A DNA stretch of 64,000 nucleotides, taken from Apodospora peruviana. Lineage: Eukaryota > Ascomycota > Sordariomycetes > Sordariales > Lasiosphaeriaceae. The stretch covers positions 1,798,001 through 1,862,000 of the forward strand of contig JAUEDM010000002.1 of NCBI GenBank assembly GCA_033439685.1, in the 5' to 3' direction. The notes beneath the pieces are model-generated. The model was given only the letters and a program-made list of their open reading frames with translations. It was not told where the DNA came from and ran no database searches. A program made the translations under genes and the position numbers. Positions 24,701 to 35,117 of this stretch are shown here, piece after piece. The stretch's first letter is position 1; each line of letters opens with the position of its first letter.

Positions 24701-25055
24701 AGTGTCCGCTCTTCCAGCACAGGCAGGAGGTTCATCACCAACAAGAACCTTGGCTAGTGAGGGTCTTAGCCCATCCCCGCCGAGGGAGAGGCCGGACGAG
24801 GCCGATAGTGGCGGAAGCTACGGGTATGGTTGCTATAGCCGGAGCAATAGTTTGCTCCAGCAGCAACAGCACCAGCAGGCGGGTGGCGGTGGTGGTAGTT
24901 TTCCTAGATCTACCGCGGGAACGGGATCAGCTGCGGCAACGGCGATGATGAGAGAGGCGCAGCAGCAACAGAAACAGTACCCCCCGAGAAGTAATGTGTC
25001 TGTGCCGAACTATAGTTATGGTACTCGAGGGAGGAGTGGTAGTTTGATGGATTAG
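21707..25055 (+). CDS. RA-PH domain adaptor protein, 5' end unresolved
   Basis: A probable Ras-signalling adaptor, resembling in layout the RIAM/lamellipodin type (Ras-association then PH domain). The main exons are up to 22908 and 22968-25055, joined in phase 0 across a 59-nt intron. The RA domain begins at RVLVRCGRAKMEVDVK, just after the intron. The PH domain follows, from PNFTLHLYHSQHKTKWSKRY to SLVHSWRSWYIVHKM in pieces. The 450-residue C-terminal tail is disordered, with Gln-, Ser-, Pro- and Gly-rich runs. N-terminal to the RA domain is a low-complexity region. The exon's frame is open from 21763 but has no ATG until 22552. From 21707 to about 21875 a different frame encodes a D/S/G-rich, protein-like stretch. 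A possible 56-nt intron at 21876-21931 (weak GTTGTT donor, CTACAG acceptor) would join them. The start at 21707 marks only the first plausible coding base. Confidence 0.75.
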
Positions 25056-25558
25056 TGTCATGTCTAAGACTTCGAGGATGTTGAAGTTGGACTTATTATG
25101 TTGGGGAAATAGGAAGATACGTGGAGTTGGGTAGTTTTGATGTTATGTTGTTTTTCATTCGGAAAAGGGGGATCAGGTCAGGTAATAATGGGCGGGTGGC
25201 TCGCTGTATTTCATGTTTTTACCTGCCACATATGTAAGAAGACATTATGGATATTTGACTTTGATCAATGTGTGGTACTTACTGGACTCTAAATTTTTGC
25301 GAAAACTCACGCATAGGTAATAACATTGCCCCTTTATCAGCTGGGGTTGCTCAGGCAACATAAAAGAGACAAAGATCTCGCTTATTAAACTGGTCCGTCT
25401 GTTGTTCTATTGCTTCAGAATAAGAAACTATGGTATTTTTGTAATCGTCAAAAAAGCATCGAAGAAAATCGAAAGCTATTAGGTAAGGGGCAAAAGTGCA
25501 ACCCCCCTGAAATATAAACAGGATCATAGATAACAGAGCGTGCGTTGTGTCTGGTAGT
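25056..25558. other. Convergent intergenic region RA-PH gene / ERG20
   Basis: Two stop codons face each other across about 500 A/T-rich bases, which should be the two 3' UTRs. Nothing else is visible. Confidence 0.5.
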
Positions 25559-26675
25559 TTACTTGCTGCGCTTGTAAATCTTGCCCAGGAACGCCTCAAA
25601 GATCTCCTTCTTCAGACCCTCACTCTCATCAATCTGGGCAATCTTCTGGCGGATCTCGCCGACGACCTTCTCCTCGTACTCCTGGTAGCGCTGCTCAAGC
25701 TTAAGGTCATCATAAAGCTTCTTGATGACGGCCTCGTTGTCCTTGTTCTTGCGACCGTAATTCTCCTCGAGGATCTTGCGCTGCTCGGGCGTCACGATGG
25801 CCAGGGCCTGGTTGACGAGCCACGAGCACTTGTTGTCCATGATGTCGGTGCCGATCTTGCCAATGTGCTCGGGCAGACCAAAGTTGTCGAGGTAGTCGTC
25901 CTGTACCTGGAAGTACTCGCCCAGCGGGATTAGGATGTCCTCGGCCTGCTTGAGGTTTTGGGGGGTCGCGATGTTGAGCTGGTGCAGCGCCAGCGCTACG
26001 GGGAGGTAGAAGCTGTAGTAGGCGGTCTTGTAGACGACGATGAAGCGGTACTTGTCCATGCTGAAGTTGTCGAGGTTGACGGTGTCCTCGGGCGCCGTGA
26101 GCAGGTCGCAGAGCTGGCCGATCTCGGTCTGGTATGTCACCTCGTGGAAGAGCTCGAGCAGGTCGACGTAGGCCGGGTGCGAGCGGAAGTACTTTTTGAG
26201 GAGGGTGTAGATGGCGCTCTCGAGCATGAAGGCGTCGTTGATGGCCACCATGCCCACGCCCTCCTGGCGGTACCAGCACGGCTTGCCGCGCCTCGTGATG
26301 CTGCTGTCCATGATGTCGTCCGACACCAGGAAGAAGGCCTGGAGCAGTTCAGTCATCCACCCCAGGGTCGCCGCGTGGAAGTATTCGTCTTCCGACAGGG
26401 CTTTGCCGAGCAGCAGCGAGACCGAGTCCGGCACCGACATGCCGCGGTTGCATTTCCCGCCGAGAGGGTTCGTCTCGAGACTCTGGGAACCGGAGAAGTC
26501 GTGTTAGTAGATTTGGTATCGCGTGAGACACAGTGGTAGTCGGTGGTTAACTCACCCGCTTGTACCATTCGAGCTCTTTGGCGGGGAGCTTGTAGCTCCT
26601 GGCATGCTCGAGGAGCGCCTCCTCGAGCTTGGGGAAGACGGACTCGAATTCCTGGAGGGTGGTCTTTTGCGCCAT
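25559..26675 (-). CDS. ERG20: Farnesyl diphosphate synthase
   Basis: Condenses dimethylallyl diphosphate with two isopentenyl diphosphates to farnesyl diphosphate, the branch point to sterols, ubiquinone, dolichol and protein prenylation. Two exons, 26556-26675 and 25559-26482, give 347 residues, the usual length. The first Asp-rich motif DDIMD is at residues 95-99, preceded by LLQAFFLVS; the second, DDYLD, is at 235-239. The KTAYYSFYLP segment and the basic C-terminus IYKRSK are also typical. The intron has a GTGAGT donor and a CCCAG acceptor and joins EWYKR to SLETNPLGGKCNRG, a conserved block. It shares a 617-base upstream region with the APC8 gene. Its identity is certain on motif grounds. 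Confidence 0.98.
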
Positions 26676-27292
26676 GTTTGCGATCGTTTTCACGGTAGAT
26701 GGATGGGACAATTACAAGGAGAGTGGTCGCGAAGAAAAGGGGGTTAAACGGGTTATGGCTGAGAAGACGGTGAAGTTGAACTCCTCCCCCCTTTGGGACA
26801 ATCTCCGAATCAGCGGGCCGAGAAAACAATAAAGATTCGATGGTGGGGTTGCACAGCGGGAGCTTCAGAAGTTCAGGCAGTGACCTGACCAGCCCCGCCA
26901 GCAAGGATTAGGACGATAGCCGGGCAGAACTGCTTTAGATGACGCTCTGATTCAAAGATAACAAGACGCTGAGGCTCTATATCTATTCAATGTGTTTGTA
27001 CCTCATCCGATAGGCCTCCCATCAAACTGATAAAGGGTTTGAAGACATATTGGAGATTGCCCGGCAGTGGGCGGTGAGCTACCCAAACGGGAAACTGCCC
27101 TGGAAGTGGGGACTTGGCAAAGATATTCCCTTGGGGTCCCTCCCGCCTGTCAGAACCGTCTTTTGTGTGTAGTGAACCTCTTTAGGCGCGTCATTGGAGG
27201 GACGCGTCTGCCACTGCTAAAAGGGAGACCGTCAACAAGCTCATAAACCAACATCATCACACGGCGCATCTTGCAAACGGCTGTATATCGTC
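26676..27292. promoter_or_regulatory. Divergent promoter region ERG20 / APC8
   Basis: The two outward-facing genes leave 617 bases for both promoters. I found no motif I can name with confidence. Confidence 0.5.
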
Positions 27293-29410
27293 ATGGGTCT
27301 CTCAGCAAAAGACCTGCTCCATCTCAAGGAGTCCCTGCAGGTTGCGGTGGTAAAGTGCTCCGAGCGATGTCTCTACCAGTCGGCAAAATGGTAAGTATTC
27401 AGCTGCGCCGTCGGTGTCCCCAGTCGTCATTTTGCTAACCAGAAGTGCATAGGGCGGCCGAGCTTCTGGACGCTATTCCCGAGATTTCCACAGGCGACCT
27501 TGACCAGAGAGCGAGCGGAATGGGCAATTATGTGCATCCTGCTTTCGTTACGAACGTCGACCCGCGGGAGGCCGCACTGGAGGCAAAGGAGCTCGATAAA
27601 TACCTGTTGGCCAAGTCATTCTTCGATTGCAAAGAATTCGATCGCTGTGCGGCCGTCTTCCTGCCGGAGTCGCTTCTCTCGGGCATCCTGTCGACGAAAC
27701 AAAGCGATGTTGGGACGCCGAGAGGAAAAGGCAAAGCAAGCGCCTCCGCGCCATCGGGGCAGCTGCTTCCCCCTATCAGCCAAAAGAGCTTGTTTCTCGC
27801 TCTGTACGCAAAGGTGATCTCGGGAGAAAAGCTGAAGGACGAGGAGTCGGAGATGATTATGGGTCCACAGGACCTGGGCTCTGTTGTCAACAAGCAGTTG
27901 CTTATCGTCAGCCGCTTCCTCGACAGGTGGTTTACTGAGCGCAAGTCGGAAGAAAACGACCTCCCTCCAAGTCAAGGATTTCTCGAGTATTTATACGGCA
28001 TGGTTCTCGTCAAAGAGAAAAATGACGATGGTGCACTCGACTATCTCATGCAAAGTGTTCACCTATTTCCGTGGAACTGGGGTTGCTGGCTCGAGATAAC
28101 AAATCTTATTGCCAGGGTCGAGCAGGTAGGTCGAATTTTCGACTTTTGATTCAGTCTGAGGAGATGAGTTGGCTAACCTGTTACCACAGCTCAACAAAGT
28201 AACTCGCAGCCTTCCCCAGAATATCATGTCCTACATCTTCTACGCGAACACCGCAGTCAACCTCTACCAGCAGGGACAAAACCTTGCTGCCTCGCTAACC
28301 GACCTGCTGAACATATTCCCCACTTCGTCATTTCTACTGACCTGCAAGGCGTTACTGAACTATCACTCCAAAGATCTAATGGCTGCCGAGCAAGACTTTA
28401 GCAATCTGCTGGCGCTCCACCCACATCGACTCGACTCTCTGGACCACTACTCGAATATCCTCTATGTGCTGAACCAGCGGCCGAAACTGGCGTTTCTTGC
28501 TCACCTTTGTACCAGTATCGACAAGTTCCGACCCGAGTCCTGCGTCGTGATCGGAAATTACTACTCATTGCTATCCCAGCACGAAAAGGCGGTTCAGTAC
28601 TTCCGCCGCGCGCTCACCTTGGACCGGTCATGCTTGTCAGCGTGGACGCTCATGGGCCACGAATACGTCGAACTCAAAAATACCCATGCCGCAATCGAGT
28701 CGTATCGCAGAGCCGTAGATGTCAACCGTAGGGATTATCGCGCCTGGTATGGCTTGGGGCAGACCTACGAAGTACTCGAGATGCACGCATATGCTCTCTG
28801 GTACTACAAAAAGGCAGCTGGTCTTCGACCCTGGGATGGCAAAATGTGGCAGGCGGTCGGTTCCTGCCTCCAAAAGATGGGCCGCGACCGAGACGGCATC
28901 AAGGCCCTCAAGAGAGCGCTCCTCGCCGACACATACTACGACTCGACAACTCGCAGCGCGGGCCCGATCGACCGCATGGCACAAATGGACCCCGAAGTCT
29001 TGCTCCAGATTGCACTCATGTACGACAGGCTCGATGAGGAGGAGGAAGCTAAAGCGTACATGGAGCTCTGCGTCGCTCAAGAAGACGGCGGTGATGCAAG
29101 CGGAGGCGATGGGGGTGGGGGTCTAGGAGACTCTGTCGCGATTCATCACAACTCGTCGGGAGTCGCCTCGGACGTGGAAGGCGAGGGCGTCGACAGGGGC
29201 GGCGGCGGCCACGAAGGAACTGGAGTGACAGTCGCAACCAGCAAGGCGCGCATGTGGCTGGCCAGACAGGCCATGCGAGCGGAAGACTACGTGACAGCTA
29301 ACCGGCTGGCCAGTGAGCTGTGCCAGGACGGCGTAGAGGTCGAGGAAGCCAAGGCTCTCATCCGCGAAGCCCGCTCGAGGATGGAGCTCGCCGATGAGAT
29401 GGATCGCTAG
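27293..29410 (+). CDS. CDC23: Anaphase-promoting complex subunit 8 (APC8/CDC23)
   Basis: A TPR scaffold subunit of the APC/C ubiquitin ligase, which drives anaphase and mitotic exit in the nucleus. Three exons, 27293-27390, 27453-28125 and 28190-29410, give 663 residues. The N-terminus has CSERCLYQSAKWAAELL, then a linker and FLEYLYGMVLVKEKNDDGALDYL, which opens the TPR array. Later repeats show the canonical spacing, for example CCVIGNYYSLLSQHEKAVQYFRRA-like (here SCVVIGNYYSLL), AWTLMGHEYVELKNTHAA and AWYGLGQTYEVL. The region from about residue 560 contains an insert rich in Gly and acidic residues before the last helices (MWLARQAMRAEDY). The start ATG lies in a TCATGG context and is the first in frame. 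Confidence 0.95.
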
Positions 29411-32400
29411 GAGCCACCCAGCCTGCGGCGTCTGAGCCTGAGTGCCTATCTCCCCAACCGGAACCTGGCGGATGATGATTCTCCGCCTGATGACGGGGGG
29501 ATGGATATGACGAGAAGTTCTCGTCGTTGACCTCGATGATAAAATCCCTTAAGAGGTACGTTAAGAGTAATGTCTTCGACGCCATCATCTATCATTTTTT
29601 ATCTCGAGTAAGCAGAGGAGAAGATGCGCTGTACAATATTGTCAGTCCTTCTACAAATCAGGAATTGGTTTAATAACAACTTGCTTTAGTCACACCAAAC
29701 GCAGGGAAGGGCTTACCATCATGATTTCTGGGATCATAATGCCCCCATTCACCTGTTTGGCGATCAGAAGCGGAAGATTTCTGGATATGACAGAAAAGGG
29801 ATCCTGCGAGCAAAATCTGAGTGCTGAAATTGCACATAAGAGCCGAGCAACCTGGCGTTGGTAGCTTCCACGTTGATTGATAGGGTCGAATAGGATCCCC
29901 CAAGAGTACAACAGAACTTACATGAACCGAGAGGGACTGAAATGATAGGTATTACAGGTTATGATCAAGTCGGAAACGTATAGGGGTGACTCGACTCCTA
30001 TGAAGCAACGAGTTTGCGGTTTACGAGAAAGGATGGCATGGTATTGCACATAGTATGATGGATGTTGCCTGTCTGGTCTGGGAGGCATAATGATGATGAA
30101 TACTAATTTGGAACGAAAGGTCAACAGACAGACAGCTTAATGTTATCGAATAAGGGTATGCTTTTTCTGTCTCTGTGAAACAGGGAATTTCCTTCTTGGT
30201 GTTCTAGGTACCTTTTCACATCTCACTGCTTATGGCCTATTTTACCCAAGTAAGGTACGTAGGCATTTAGTTACCAGGACCCGAAATCTCGACATACAGT
30301 CCCGACGGTCACTTACACACTGATCCGGAGGTGGAGGTGGAGATGTGCCGTATGTGTCACGAAGAACATGCGGCGGGCAGGATACCTACTTACCTATGTT
30401 ATCTTCGTGGAACAGGTCACCACCGATGAACTACGTGGGAGCCAGCGACGAAGAAGAGGAGGAGGGGAACTGCATTACCATGATTTGCGGGAAAGGCCAC
30501 GCACATACACCTTGTGCCACTTCTCGCCGAGCGGGCCAGCTAACTACCTTACCTTCTTCTGCCCCGCGTGTTCTTGCCCTGCGTCTGTCTTGTTACATCT
30601 TTCCGCCGCACCAACAAGGCTCAGTTATACCTAAAACAAGGAGGATAGGTTAGGATCCCGCCTTACTTTTGGTCCGTCCTGTTCCGCACCACCCCCACGT
30701 GTTTCCATCATGCTGGTGTCCAGCAGTCTGGCCTACCAGTTACACCGGAGAGGTGGTGTGTTACGAAGGCCTGCTTACCGTTGGGTGGAAGAGCTTTATA
30801 CAATAGGTAAGGTATGCATCCATGGAATCAATTCACTTGCCTGGGCCAGTGCTGTGCAAAGGGAGGTTTGTTATTTCATTTCTATCTCATCTACTTGTTG
30901 AGGGACCGGGTTTGTTGGAGCCCCTCAACTACAGTATGCATTATCTAAAATCGAACTGGTTCTGGCCAGTGATGCGGGAAGTTTTGTTTTGCTTTCTTTT
31001 TGTCAAATCCACTTGGCCTACGCAATCACTTATGCGAACTGGTGAAGGGATCGTGTGTTTCAGTATTTCTCGTCTGGCCATTATTCTGGCATCGGTATCC
31101 TTGATTGTCAAGGCTGATACTTGATGGTGTTTTCGTCGATGCTAATTGTGTGGAGGTTTGGGTGACCCGACAACTGCAGAATACAGTCTACCACAGTGGT
31201 GTAGGGGCTGGCAGGGAAAAGAGGAGCCTTATTATCGTTATTTGTACGGCCTTCTATTATTAGGCAGGATACTGATCTGGCTGGATAGATGAGAGGAGGC
31301 ATCTCTGTTTTGTCATCACAACCGGAGGCACAGCAGCAGCGGTGTCAGCTAGACAAGTCCAAGATTCCAAGCCCCATCCACCTGCTGCTTAAAAGTAGGT
31401 TCCCGTTAAAGTCGTTTCACAGCAACCGGTAACGGGCCGAACCTCGCTGTGCTGTTTATCTTCTAACCAGGCATTGTTTGTCGTTGGCTATACCTGTCAG
31501 ATAGGGTGAGCTGAAGCTCCCGGCTCAATTAAGCTGACAAACTCGGCAATGGAATCACAGCCCCGACTGGATTTCTTCGTGGGTACGTAGCGGGATGCAG
31601 GTCGGGCACAGACAGGCACGCACACAAACACATTGCTGATACCACAGCAATAACGTAATGGTGTATTGGGCATGCAGGTACGTGTGAGGAATATATTTTG
31701 GGGGAGGCGAAGGTAGTGGGCAGCCTCGGATATCCAACCACTTAGAAGAGCTCAGGATCCTCGACTGGCCGCACGTTGAGTGGTTGGATAGGTATTCTCG
31801 CGCAAGTCAGCGTTGTTTTCCTGTCGGCGAGTTCCTATTCTCGCAGAGGTTGTGTGACTCGGGGACCGGAGTCTACCTTTTTTTTGTTTCTCTTGCAAGA
31901 GGGGGGAGGGGATCATACCGATGGGATCGATCTCAACCTTTTGCTCGCTCGCTGGTTTTGGGTCAACCGGTTTTTCTCAAGACCCGGTTTTTATGTGATA
32001 AAGAAAATTTCTTTCCTTGATGTCGTCTGTAGATTTTATCGACCACCCCTCCATTGCCCCTCGACGGTAACATGGTTCGTCTTCCCTCATGGCAAACATG
32101 GGTGGTGCGTCCGAGGTGCGACCTCTCGGCTATTGGTCCTGGCTTGGCAACAAGGTTATCGAGCGGGAAGGAACGGACATAAGACATAAGCCGTCGCTGA
32201 CGGTCTTTATTTGTTAGTGGGATTGGTCTGGAAGTCGTGATTGTGCTTCTAGGCAGTTCCATGGGTTGATTTGCCAAAACTCCGGCGGGTTCCTCATTTC
32301 TTGAAGTCGAGTTTATCAAGTGGAATTAGAGATCATCTGGCTGGCTCCGGCAGATGGAGTAGAGTCTTGCGCATTTCGCTTCCTTCAGGATGGTTCAGGA

Positions 32401-34532
32401 CGGCAGCAGGGACGCTGTACATGCTCTGCCGAATGCTGCCATGCATGCCTCGCTCTGAGCCTTGCGAAACGTAAGGTTGTGATGTATCATTGCATTCGGA
32501 TGCGTCTCGCGCCAGCCCAGTTCAAAATGGCGGCAAAGACGGTTCAAGGACAGTCAGTTCCAAGATGGGCTCCACACACCGGCGAGTTGATTTGTAAGGT
32601 ACGGGTGTACCTATGTATTACGCGTACGGCTACGTACCATGTAAATAGAGACGGTCAGAGAGAGACTTCGTCGAGATGTTCTGGCCCCCTCTCGGTGCTC
32701 GGTGCTGCTTGCCAGCTGCTTGCCAACCGTGCCAACTTCCCACACACACCTGACGGTTGTATTGACTTTTATGGATCTCACCGAGGCGCAATAAGCTCGG
32801 CTGTTTATTTTGTGGGTTGGTGACCGAGGTACTTGCACCTGCCTTGTTTGTGTGTTGTTCACCAACCGCGTCCATTGGTGATGGTGTCAGGGTCAGGCTT
32901 TGCGGCCGCCGCGAACTGCCTCTTTTGCAGACAATGACAGCGGCTGGCGGGCATCCAGGAATAAGAAACGAATTTTATTTTTCCCACGCATTATGTCTCA
33001 TTCCCAACCTACTACATACCTACCTACACTACGGAATCGTAGCTTCAGAATGTCTTGGGCCAGCGTGTCGACTGAGTGAGGATGCGTGACGAGAAAAAGT
33101 CGTGACGTGGCCCAGCGGACCAGACGGGCTGCAGTTGCCGTTTCAATAAGTTGGCAAAGTTGCAGATGTCCGGTTGCAAAGCTTCTTCTTTGAGAATCCA
33201 ACTTGGTCGTGGTGGTGGGTGGACCACGGATTTAGGTCCAAGATCAGCGGTCCCCCACCCGCACCCAGGTTGAGCCTGCCAGCCTGTCAGGGCACAACAC
33301 ATGGGACGGCTGTCAGGTACCCGGCATCGCCAACTTGATCCAGCCAACCACAGCAGAGATGTGCCTGGACTAGAAAGACAAAGGTGCAGCCAGCGAATCC
33401 CGGCTCTCTACACCCGACCCGACCGCGGGCTCGACCAGTTCTCTCTCCATCGGCCGCCACAACCGGTCCCCATTGACTTCAACGACGCTCCAGTGCCTCT
33501 CCGTTCGTCCAGTCCCACACCTCCCATCCCATCACCCAAGATGCAGCCTGGAAAAGAAGAGAAGAACATGTGAGAGAGTGGAACATGCTTCGACTGCCGC
33601 TCGCGTCCAGATGGGTTACACCGCAAGATGGCCAAGATGTGTCTTCCATCTTGTTGTTCACACGCCCTCTCACTTCCTAATTATCGTACTCTGCGAGAGA
33701 TCGAGCTACTCGTGACCGGCAAAGTCTCTTGAGAGTTTTCAGTGACGACTGAGAATGGACTTGCTCGTCCAGTTCGAGCTCGGACTTTCAATGACGCTTG
33801 ACAATGGGCTTACTCGTCTAGTTTGAGCTCGCCATTGTCCGCCTCCCGCGGATCTCTCATTGAGCCTGTCTTTGGCGAAATCGATCTGAAGGCCGTTCAA
33901 AGCAAGGCTTTGTTTGTCCAGCTTTATCCCTCGAATTATAATGGCAAAGTGTCTGTCAATGGATGGTGCAGATGTACACGTTTAGTATCCACACACCCTC
34001 CCTCATCCACTGGCTATCATTGTATCAAGCAGTTGGGCTCACTCGATTCACGCCACAGACGGCATGCAGACCGCTCGTCGACTGGACTCCAGACCACCAT
34101 GGGACCTTGGGCCACGGAACGGCAGTCGACGTTGCTTTGGCCTGCCGCACCGGGCAGCCGGTCCGCCGCCGCCTCCTCCACTTGGTTGCCTTTCTCAGCC
34201 TTTATCAGCATGTATAAGTATCTCGGGAGCCACCCTGCCCCCTTTTGACTTTGAGTTAGCCTACGCACCAACAACTTTCCTTCTTTCCAACCACAGTCAA
34301 TCTCTGCAAGCCAGCTGGCTCGACCTTCCTTTTTATTCCCAACGGGAACATTACACTATCCTTAACAGACCACATCAACACTGTATTCAGAACAGACCCC
34401 TGGTGGCTTGTCGTTCCAGAAAGTATCTAGCTTAGCATCGACTATATCAAACGGACTTGACGTGCCTACGCAACATCCCGAAACTCAACACTCTCTATCA
34501 ACTCAACAGACATTTTACACCGAGCTATCAAC
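29411..34532. other. Gene-poor region of 5.1 kb
   Basis: No gene can be supported on either strand. Open frames reach 168 codons (32320-32823) but are Cys-, Arg- or Phe-rich with no domain pattern and no good splice partners. The region has scattered GGTACC and CCTAC-type motifs (for example 30206-30215 and 30245-30262) and an imperfect tandem duplication at 33737-33831. The last part should hold the promoter and leader of the secreted-protein gene at 34533. Unannotated non-coding transcripts are possible but cannot be seen from sequence alone. Confidence 0.45.
33737..33831 (+). repeat. Imperfect tandem duplication, 46-base unit
   Basis: Units 33737-33782 and 33786-33831 align without gaps at 38 of 46 positions and both end in GAGCTCG. 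Six of the eight differences are transitions, and five of those read C/G in the first copy and T/A in the second. It lies about 700 bases upstream of the secreted-protein gene. Confidence 0.8.
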
Positions 34533-35117
34533 ATGCAGTTCCTCAAGATCGCTTCATTCCTGGCCACCGCTGCCCTGGCCACCGCCGCCAACACCGTCAC
34601 CTTCCTTTCCCAGGACCACCAAGACCGCACCGTGTACTGGACCGGCAATCCCCAGATGGCCCATATCGCTGACACCCGGGTGCCGGGTAACCAGAACGTC
34701 ACCATCAGCGTCCCTGACGGCTGGGTCGGCAACTTCTACGCCGTCGCCGATGGTTCCCCCAAGGTGCCCGGCATGCTTGGAGAGGTCGCTTTCAACGGCT
34801 GGATGGGCATCACCTACTTCGACGTGTCGGCCATCGTCAACCCCAACGACAAGAACGGCGTTAAGCAGATGTGGCCCAAAGGTGAGAACCAGCCCGTCTC
34901 CGGCTGCGTGAAGTTCCCCTGCGCCTTTGCCTACTACGCTCCCGACGATGTCCAGACCCGAGCCACCATGGTTAGCGATCTCTTCTGCTCTCTTGGCAAC
35001 AGCGAGGTCGGTATCACGGGCCGTGCTTGGGACGACCACCCGGAGTCGCCCGCCATGGCTCGCGACTTTGTCCAGGGCAAGTGGACCACCAAGGGCCACC
35101 GCGCTGTCGTTGCCTAA
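34533..35117 (+). CDS. Small secreted protein of the fungal 'DNase1 protein' family
   Basis: A 194-residue intronless protein with a clear signal peptide: MQFLKIASFLATAALATA, with probable cleavage before ANTVTF. The mature part is rich in beta-type segments such as TVTFLSQDHQDRTVYWTG and NVTISVPDGWVGNFYAV. The conserved-looking centre has PGMLGEVAFNGW, TYFDVSAIVNPND, SGCVKFPC and AYYAPDDVQTRAT. Three Cys follow the signal. This pattern belongs to an ascomycete family that databases often label 'DNase1 protein'. I see no nuclease motif and do not infer nuclease activity. High G/C third positions and the CAACATGC start context suggest strong expression. It stands alone in an 8-kb gene-poor stretch. 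Possible roles as an extracellular stress or interaction protein are speculation. Confidence 0.88.
   Translation: MQFLKIASFLATAALATAANTVTFLSQDHQDRTVYWTGNPQMAHIADTRVPGNQNVTISVPDGWVGNFYAVADGSPKVPGMLGEVAFNGWMGITYFDVSAIVNPNDKNGVKQMWPKGENQPVSGCVKFPCAFAYYAPDDVQTRATMVSDLFCSLGNSEVGITGRAWDDHPESPAMARDFVQGKWTTKGHRAVVA

Noticed and set aside
25958..26539. Open frame of 193 codons antisense to ERG20
   Set aside because: It is a shadow of the ERG20 exon, whose DDxxD motifs are unambiguous.
32320..32823. A 167-residue frame in the gene-poor region
   Set aside because: It is rich in Cys, Arg and Ser, lacks any domain pattern or conserved splice partners, and fits a chance open frame.
33622..33654. Small inverted repeat (CAAGATGG ... 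CCATCTTG)
   Set aside because: The eight-base stem with a 15-base gap is within chance expectation for a 5-kb region, and nothing nearby suggests a terminator or structured RNA.
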